The notes below the pieces were generated by a model, which was given only the letters and a program-made list of their open reading frames with translations, ran no database searches and was not told where the DNA came from. From the NCBI RefSeq assembly GCF_048569485.1, contig NC_134357.1:333550742-333614741 (forward strand): DNA of 64,000 nt. Reading direction: 5' to 3'. Below are positions 56,625 through 64,000 of this stretch, piece by piece. This stretch comes from Anomaloglossus baeobatrachus. Its lineage: Eukaryota; Chordata; Amphibia; Anura; Aromobatidae. Numbering within the stretch: position 1 is the first letter of the stretch; each line of letters begins with the position of its first letter. A program made the position numbers and the translations under genes.

Positions 56625-57530
56625 AAAATTATGAGACCACTGCAAAATTGTCAGTTTTTCAGATTTTTCTCTTTATAGGTATATTTTTTAAATGTAAAAA
56701 TGAAATGAAAGGTGACATTGTTCTTTTATTATATTAACTACTGACAACATGTCTCTGAATTTCCAAGCACTACATTTTGTATTTATTTTCTGAAAATGAG
56801 AAATGGTCAAAATAACAAACAATGCATTGCTTTCAGACCTCAAATAATGCAAAGAAATCAAGTTCATAATCATTTAGAAACAACAATACTAATAATGTTT
56901 TACCTCAGGAAGAGTTCAGAAATCAATATTTTGTGAAATAACAATGATTTTTAATCACAGATTTCATGCGTCTTGGCTGCTTTCCACCAGTCTGTTACAC
57001 TGCTTTTGGGTGACCTTATACCACTCCTGGTGCAAAAAGTTAAGCAGTTCTTCTTTGTATGATGGCTTGTGACTATCCATCTTCCTCTTGATTACATTCC
57101 AGAGGTTTTCAATGGGGTTCAGGTCTGGAGATTGGGCAGGCGATGACAGGGTTTTGATGTGGTGGTCCTTCATCCACACATTGATTGACCTAGCTGTGTG
57201 GCATGGTGCATTGTCCTGCTGGAAAAAACAGTCCTCAGAGTTGGGGTACATTGCCTGATCAAAAGGAAGCAACAATTTTTCGGCTTGATTTATAGGTCCT
57301 TCACAAAGTTTAATCTGCCCAATTCCAGCCTTGCTGAAGCATCCCCAGGTCATCACCGATCCTTCACCAAATTTCACAGTGGGTGCAAGACACTGTGGCT
57401 TGTACGCCTCTTCAGGTCTCCGTCTAATCATTAGATGACCAGGTATTGGCCAAAGCCGAAAATTAGACTCATCAGAGAAGACTAACTTACTCTATAAATT
57501 GCAGTGGTCTCTTAATTTTTGCCATAGCTG
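56619..57530 (-). mobile_element. Tc1-type transposon, internally deleted
   Basis: Ends ATGGCAAAAATTATGAGACC at the left and the complement of GGTCTCTTAATTTTTGCCAT at the right, TA on both sides (within the TA run on the left, 57531-57532 on the right). At about 912 bases it is well below the usual 1.5 kb. The right end runs straight into the catalytic part of the transposase. Confidence 0.88.
56964..57485 (-). pseudogene. Tc1 transposase, catalytic part only
   Basis: Open on the - strand from about 57485 to a stop at 56964, about 170 codons. LVFSDESNFRLWP has the first catalytic aspartate, FFQQDNAPCHTARS the second, and [17 protein letters not shown] the glutamate (34 residues on, as in DD34E). 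GEGSVMTWGCFSKAGIGQI lies between. The catalytic triad is complete. The N-terminal DNA-binding domain is missing through an internal deletion that joins the inverted end to the catalytic part, so the copy cannot bind its own ends. Confidence 0.9.
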
Positions 57531-57532
57531 TA

Positions 57533-57835
57533 TATCTAATATATAAAGCTTAGTGTATGTCTGTATGTGTGTGTATGTGTGTGTGTGTATGTATGTCCGC
57601 TAAAGGAATTCGCACCATCGCATTTACAAACACGAAAGTTTGCAGACACCCCATGTGACTCAGGGAATGACATAGACTATGTTTTGAAAGGAAAAAGTAA
57701 CCCCACGCTTTACAGTTACTCTCCAAAACATCTGTCTCAATTAAAGTCAATGGAGAAAGGAGCTACAGCTTATTAATAGGAGCTGTGAGTGGTTGCTATA
57801 GGAACAAAATAAATTGTTAGTATAAGAAGCTTATG
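57533..57835 (+). mobile_element. Helitron/Helentron-like end (tentative)
   Basis: ATATAAAGCTTAGTGTATGT, a TGTG/TATG run, GTATGTCCGCTAAAGGAATT, CACGAAAGTTTGCAGACACC, GGAATGACATAGACTATGTT and CACGCTTTACAGTTACTCTC form a widespread animal repeat that I associate with Helentron-type or similar elements. The array begins directly behind it. The class is inference. Confidence 0.35.
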
Positions 57836-57859
57836 TGTGAGGTAATAAGATGTTGGTGG

Positions 57860-60800
57860 GGAGACGGATAGAGAGACAGAAAGAGAGAAACAGACATAGG
57901 CACAGACAGAGACTGACAGACAGGGATAGAGACAGAGAGAAAGAGACAGTCAAAGAGACAGAAAGAGGAAGGTAGACAGGGAAAGATAGACAGAGGGGAA
58001 AAAGAGACAGAGGGGGAAAAGAGACAGAGGGGGAAAAGAGACAGAGGGGGAAAGAGACAGAGGGGGAAAGAGACAGAGGGGGAAAGAGACAGAGGGGAAA
58101 AGAGACAGAGAGGGAAAAGAGACAGAGGAGGAAAAGAGACAGAGGGGAAAAGAGACAGAGGGGGAAAGAGACAGAGACAGAGGGAGAAAGAGGGGGAAAA
58201 GAGACAGAGGGGGAAAAGAGACAAAGGGGAAAAGAGACAGAGGGGGAAAGAGACAGAGGAGGAAAGAGACAGAGAGGGAAAGAAACAGAGGGGAAAAGAG
58301 ACAGAGGGGAAAAGAGAAAAAGAGGAAAAGAGACAGAGGGGAAAAGAGACAGAGGGTGAAAGAGACAGAGACAGAGGGAGAAAGAGACAGACGGGAAAAA
58401 GAGACAGAGGGGAAAAGAGACAGAGGGGGAAAAAGACAGAGACATAGGGAGAAAGAGACAGAGGGTGCAAAGAGACAGAGGGAAAAAGAGACAGAGGGGG
58501 AAAGAGATAGAGGGGAAAAGAGACAGAGAGGGAAAAGAGACAGAGGAGGAAAAGAGACAGAGGGGAAAAGAGACAGAGGGGGAAATAGACAGAGACAGAC
58601 GGGGGAAAAGAGACAGACGGGGGAAAAGAGACAGAGGGGGAAAAGAGACAGAGGGGAAAAGAGACAGAGGGGAAAAGAGACAGAGGGGGAAAGAGACAGA
58701 GGGGGAAAGAGACAGAGGGGGAAAGAGACAGAGAGGGAAAGAGACAGAGGGGAAAAGAGACAGAGGGGAAAAGAGAGAGAGAGGGAAGAGACAGAGGAAG
58801 AAAAGAGACAGAGGGGAAAAGAGACAGAGGGGGAAAGAGAAAGAGACAGAGGGAGAAAGAGACAGAGGGAGAAAGAGACAGAGGGGGAAAAGAGATAGAG
58901 GGGAAAAGAGACAGAGGGGGAAAGAGACAGAGGGAGAAAGAGACAGAGGGTGAAAAGAGACAGGGGGAAAGAGACAGAGGGAGAAAGAGACAGCGGGGAA
59001 AAGAGACAGTGGGGGAAAGAGACAGAGAGGGAAAGAGACAGAAGGGGAAAGAGACAGAGGGGAAAAGAAACAGAGAGGGAAAAGATACAGAGGAGGAAAA
59101 GCGACAGAGGGGGAAAGAGACAGAGACAGAGGGGGAAAAGAGACAGAGGGGGAAAAGAGACAGAGGTGGAAAGAGACAGGAGGAAAGAGACAGCGGGGAA
59201 AAGAGACAGAGGGGGAAAGAGAAAGAGAGGGAAAGAGACAGAAGGGGAAAGAGACAGAGGGGAAAAGAAACAGAGAGGGAAAAGATACAGAGGACGAAAA
59301 GCGACAGAGGCGAAAAGAGACAGAGGGGGAAAGAGACAGAGACAGAGGGAGAAAGAGACAGAGGGGGAAAAGAGACAGAGGGGGAAAGAGACAGAGAGGG
59401 AAAGAGACAGAGACAGAGAGGGAAAAGAGACAGGAGGAAAAGAGACAGCGGGGAAAAGTGACAGAGGGGGAAAAGAGACAGGGGGAAAGAGACAGAGGGT
59501 GAAAGAGACAGAGAGGGAAAGAGACAGAGAGGGAAAGAGACAGAGGGGGGAAGAGACAGAAGGGAAAAGAGACAGAGAGGGAAACAAGACAGAGGAGGAA
59601 AAGAGACAGAGGGGAAAAGAGACAGAGGGGGAAAGAGACAGAGGGAGAAAGAGACAGAGGGAGGAGAGAGACAGAGGGGGTAAGAGACAGAGGGGGAAGA
59701 GACAGAGAAGGAAAGAGACAGAGGGGGAAAGAGACAGAAAGGGAAAAGAGACAGAGGGGGAAAGAGACAGAGGGGAAAAGAGACAGAAAGTGAAAAGAGA
59801 CAGAGGGAGAAAGAGACAGAGATAGAGAGGGAAAAGAGACAGAGAGGGAAAAGAGACAGAGGAGGAAAAGAGACAGCGGGGAAAAGAGACAGAAGGGGAA
59901 AGAGACAGCGGGGAAAAGAGACAGAGGGGGAAAGAGACAGAGAGGGAAAGAGACAGAGACAGAGGGAGAAAGAGACAGAGGGGAAAAGAGAGAGAGGGGG
60001 AAAAGAGAGAGAGGGGAAAAGAGAGAGAGGGAGAAAGAGACAGAGGGGGGAAAGAAACAGGGGGAAAGACATTGGGGGAAAAGAGACAGGGGGAAAGAGA
60101 CAGAGGGTGAAAGAGACAGAGAGGGAAAGAGACAGAGAGGGAAAGAAACAGAGGGGGGAAGAGACAGAAGGGAAAAGAGACAGAGAGGGAAACAAGACAG
60201 AGGAGGAAAAGAGACAGAGGGGAAAAGAGACAGAGGGGGAAAGAGACAGAAGGAGAAAGAGACAGAGGGGGGAGAGAGACAGAGGGGGTAAGAGACAGAG
60301 GGGAAAAGAGACAGAAAGGGAAAAGAGACAGAGGGGGAAAGAGACAGAGGGGAAAAGAGACAGAAAGGGAAAAGAGACAGAGGGGGAAAGAGACAGAGAT
60401 AGAGAGGGAAAAGAGACAGAGAGGGAAAAGAGACAGAGGAGGAAAAGAGACAGCAGGGAAAAGAGACAGAAGGGGAAAGAGACAGAGGGGGAAAGAGACA
60501 GAGGGGGAAAGAGAGAGTGGGGAAAAGAGACAGAGGGGGAAAGAGACAGAGGGGGAAACGAGACAGAGAGGGAAAAGAGACAGAGGGGGAAAGAGACAGA
60601 GGGGGAAAGAGACAGAGGGGAAAAGAGACAGAGGGGAAAAGAGACAGAGGGGGAAAGAGACAGAGGGGGAAAGAGACAGAGAGGGAAAGAGACAGAGGGG
60701 AAAAGAGACAGAGGGGAAAAGAGACAGAGGGGAAAAGAGACAGAGAGGGAAGAGACAAAGGAAGAAAAGAGACAGAGGGGAAAAGAGACAGAGGGGGAAA

Positions 60801-63800
60801 GAGACAGAGACAGAGGGAGAAAGAGAGAGGGGGAAAAGAGATAGAGGGGAAAACAGACAGACGGGGAAAAAGACAGAGACAGAGGGAGAAAGAGACAGAG
60901 GGTGAAAAGAGACAGGGGGAAAGAGACAGAGGGAGAAAGAGACAGCGGGGGAAAGAGACAGCGGGGGAAAGAGACAGAGAGGGAAAGAGACAGAAGGGGA
61001 AAGAGACAGAGGGGAAAAGAAACAGAGAGGGAAAAGATACAGAGGAGGAAAAGCGACAGAGGGGGAAAGAGACAGAGACAGAGGGGGAAAGAGACAGAGG
61101 GGGAAAAGAGACAGAGGTGGAAAGAGACAGAGGGGGAAAGAGACAGCGGGGAAAAGAGACAGAGGGGGAAAGAGACAGAGAGGGAAAGAGACAGAAGGGG
61201 AAAGAGACAGAGGGGAAAAGAAACAGAGAGGGAAAAGATACAGAGGACGAAAAGCGACAGAGGGGAAAAGAGACAGAGGGGGAAAGAGACAGAGACAGAG
61301 GGAGAAAGAGACAGAGGGGAAAAGAGACAGAGGGAGAAAGAGACAGAAGGAGAAAGAGACAGAGGTGGGAGAGAGACAGAGGGGGTAAGAGACAGAGGGG
61401 GAAGAGACAGAGAAGGAAAGAGACAGAGGGGGAAAGAGATAGAGGGGAAAAGAGACAGAGGGGAAAAGAGACAGAAAGGGAAAAGAGACAGAGGGGGAAA
61501 GAGACAGAGGGGGAAAGAGATAGAAAGGGAAAAGAGACAGAGGGGGAAAGAGACAGAGATAGAGAGGGAAAAGAGACAGAGAGGGAAAAGAGACAGAGGA
61601 GGAAAAGAGACAGAGGGGGAAAGAGACAGAGGGGGAAAGAGACAGAGGGGGAAAGAGAGAGTGGGGAAAAGAGACAGAGGGGGAAAGAGACAGAGAGGGA
61701 AAGAGACAGAGGGGGAAACGAGACAGAGGGGGAAAAGAGACAGAGGGGAAAAGAGACAGAGAGGGAAACAAGACAGAGGAGGAAAAGAGACAGAGGGGAA
61801 AAGAGACAGAGGGAGAAAGAGACAGAGAGGGGAGAGAGACAGAGGGGGTAAGAGACAGAGGGGGTAAGAGACAGAGGGGGAAGAGACAGAGAAGGAAAGA
61901 GACAGAGGGGGAAAGAGACAGAAAGGGAAAAGAGACAGAGGGGGAAAGAGACAGAGGGGAAAAGAGACAGAAAGGGAAAAGAGACAGAGGGGGAAAGAGA
62001 CAGAGATAGAGAGGGAAAAGAGACAGAGAGGGAAAAGAGACAGAGGGGGAAAGAGACAGAGGGGGAAAGAGATAGAGGGGGAAAGAGATAGAGGGGAAAA
62101 GAGACAGAGGGGAAAAGAGACAGAAAGGGAAAAGAGACAGAGGGGGAAAGAGACAGAGACAGAGGGAGAAAGAGACAGAGGGTGAAAAGAGACAGGGGGA
62201 AAGAGACAGAGGGAGAAAGAGACAGCGGGGGAAAGAGACAGAGAGGGAAAGAGACAGAAGGGGAAAGAGACAGAGGGGAAAAGAAACAGAGAGGGAAAAG
62301 ATACAGAGGAGGAAAAGCGACAGAGGGGGAAAGAGACAGAGAGGGAAAGAGACAGAAGGGGAAAGAGACAGAGGTGGAAAGAGACAGAGGGGGAAAGAGA
62401 CAGAGGGGGAAAGAGACAGAGGGGGAAAGAGACAGAGAGGGAAAGAGACAGAAGGGGAAAGCGACAGAGGGGAAAAGAAACAGAGAGGGAAAAGATACAG
62501 AGGACGAAAAGCGAAAGAGGGGAAAAGAGACAGAGGGGGAAAGAGAAAGAGACAGAAAGAGACAGAGGGGGAAAAGAGACAGAGGGGGAAAGAGACAGAG
62601 ACAGAGGGGGAAAGAGACAGAGGGGGAAAAGAGACAGAGGTGGAAAGAGACAGAGACAGAGAGGGAAAAGAGACAGAGGAGGAAAAGAGACAGCGGGGAA
62701 AAGTGACAGAGGGGGAAAGAGACAACGGGGAAAAGAAACAGAGGGGGAAAGAGACAGAGAGGGAAAGAGACAGAAGGGGAAAGAGACAGAGGGGAAAAGA
62801 AACAAAGAGGGAAAAGATACAGAGGAGGAAAAGCGACAGAGGGGAAAAGAGAGAGAGGGGGAAAGAGACAGAGACCGAGGGAGAAAGATACAGAGGGGAA
62901 AAGAGACAGAGGGGGAAAAGAGACAGAGGGGGAAAGAGACAGAGACAGAGGGAGAAAGAGACAGAAAGGAAAAGAGACAGAGGGGGAAAAGAGACAGAGG
63001 GGAAAAGAGAGAGAGGGGGAAAGAGACAGAGGGAGAAAGAGACAGAGAGGGAAAAGAGACAGCGGGAAAGAGACAGTGGGGGAAAAGAGACAGGGGGAAA
63101 GAGACAGAGGGTGAAAGAGACAGAGAGGGAAAGAGACAGAGAGGGAAAGAGACAGAGGGGGGAAAAGAGACAGAAGGGAAAAGAGACAGAGAGGGAAACA
63201 AGACAGAGGAGGAAAAGAGACAGAGGGGAAAAGAGACAGAGGGGGAAAGAGACAGAGGGAGAAAGAGACAGAGGGGGGAGAGAGACAGAGGGGGTAAGAG
63301 ACAGAGGGGGAAGAGACAGAGAAGGAAAGAGACAGAGGGGGAAAGAGACAGAAAGGGAAAAGAGACAGAGGGGGAAAGAGACAGAGGGGAAAAGAGACAG
63401 AAAGGGAAAAGAGACAGAGGGGGAAAGAGACAGAGATAGAGAGGGAAAAGAGACAGAGAGGGAAAAGAGACAGAGAAGGAAAGAGACAGAGGGGGAAAGA
63501 GATAGAGGGGAAAAGAGACAGAGGGGAAAAGAGACAGAGGGGAAAAGAGACAGAAAGGGAAAAGAGACAGAGGGGGAAAGAGACAGAGGGGAAAAGAGAC
63601 AGAAAGGGAAAAGAGACAGAGGGGGGAAAGAGACAGAGATAGAGAGGGAAAAGAGACAGAGAGGGAAAAGAGACAGAGGAGGAAAAGAGACAGCAGGGAA
63701 AAGAGACAGAAGGGGAAAGAGACAGAGGGGGAAAGAGACAGAGGGGAAAAGAGACAGAGGGGGAAAGAGACAGAGGGGGAAAGAGACAGAGAGGGAAAAG

Positions 63801-64000
63801 AGACAGAGGAGGAAAAGAGACAGCAGGGAAAAGAGACAGAAGGGGAAAGAGACAGAGGGGGAAAGAGACAGAGGGGGAAAGAGACAGAGGGGAAAAGAGA
63901 CAGAGGGGGAAAGAGACAGAGGGGGAAAGAGACAGAGAGGGAAAAGAGACAGAGGGGAAAAGAGACAGAGGGGAAAAGAGACAGAGAGGGAAGAGACAGA
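57860..64000 (+). repeat. GAGACAGAGGGGGAAA minisatellite, over 6.1 kb, open at the window end
   Basis: Units of 15-17 bases, basically GAGACAGAGGGGGAAA, with variants GAGACAGAGAGGGAAA, GAGACAGAGGGGAAAA and GATACAGAGGAGGAAAAG. The + strand is almost all purine apart from one C per unit. Longer blocks recur as sets, for example GAAACAAGACAGAGGAGG at about 59581, 60190, 61765 and 63195, so a higher-order structure exists. Stop-free frames arise on both strands, the longest of about 1790 codons, Ser/Leu/Phe/Pro only. They are not genes. Confidence 0.97.

Noticed and set aside
57817-63201. Open frame of about 1790 codons on the - strand, and several long frames beside it
   Set aside because: It is only a translation of the GACAGAG array: monotonous Ser/Leu/Phe/Pro without domains, and several overlapping frames are open at once.

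Overview
This window looks like intergenic or intronic DNA from an amphibian, most likely a frog with a large, repeat-rich genome. That is an inference from the repeats. PiggyBac-type MITEs with TTAAAGGGAACCTGTC ends (the T2 type known from Xenopus), many MITEs inserted at TTA/TAA, Tc1 elements, a CR1 LINE and class I retroviral fossils occur together. I see no host protein-coding exon, rRNA, tRNA or CRISPR array. Nearly every long open frame is transposon relict or a by-product of a tandem array.

Layout. 1-5932: 3' part of a broken class I endogenous retrovirus, its 3' LTR split by a MITE. 5933-7895: LTR scrap, a MITE scrap and an old frog repeat. 7896-13800: two related LTR retroelements, one inside the other on opposite strands, together inserted into that old repeat, which resumes at about 13801. 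Both carry a segment that reads as a cold-shock domain. 14365-22521: MITEs of several families and two solo LTRs. 24720-28281: a T2 MITE holding a retroposed insert, holding a hAT element, holding a 30-bp minisatellite of about 48 copies. 29008-30342: more MITEs. 31676-36071: a Tc1 element containing a second Tc1 element containing a solo LTR. 36165-37327: a CR1 LINE 3' half. 37440-38757: a Tc/mariner relict and a MITE. 39835-56005: large MITEs of the TGTGCGCAC-ended families (two 2-kb copies in inverted orientation), a head-to-head MITE pair, LINE tails, an ERV LTR piece and a solo LTR. 56619-57530: an internally deleted Tc1. 57860-64000: a GACAGAG-rich minisatellite that runs off the window.

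The most interesting signals are: (1) cold-shock-like domains in gag-sized, pol-less LTR retroelements; (2) strong 5' splice-site consensus sequences placed in both arms of several unrelated MITE families; (3) a hairpin cassette shared by MITEs with different ends; and (4) pairs of MITEs that abut exactly and share one target trinucleotide. The nesting gives a good relative chronology. All similarity statements come from reading the sequence by eye; no database search was run.
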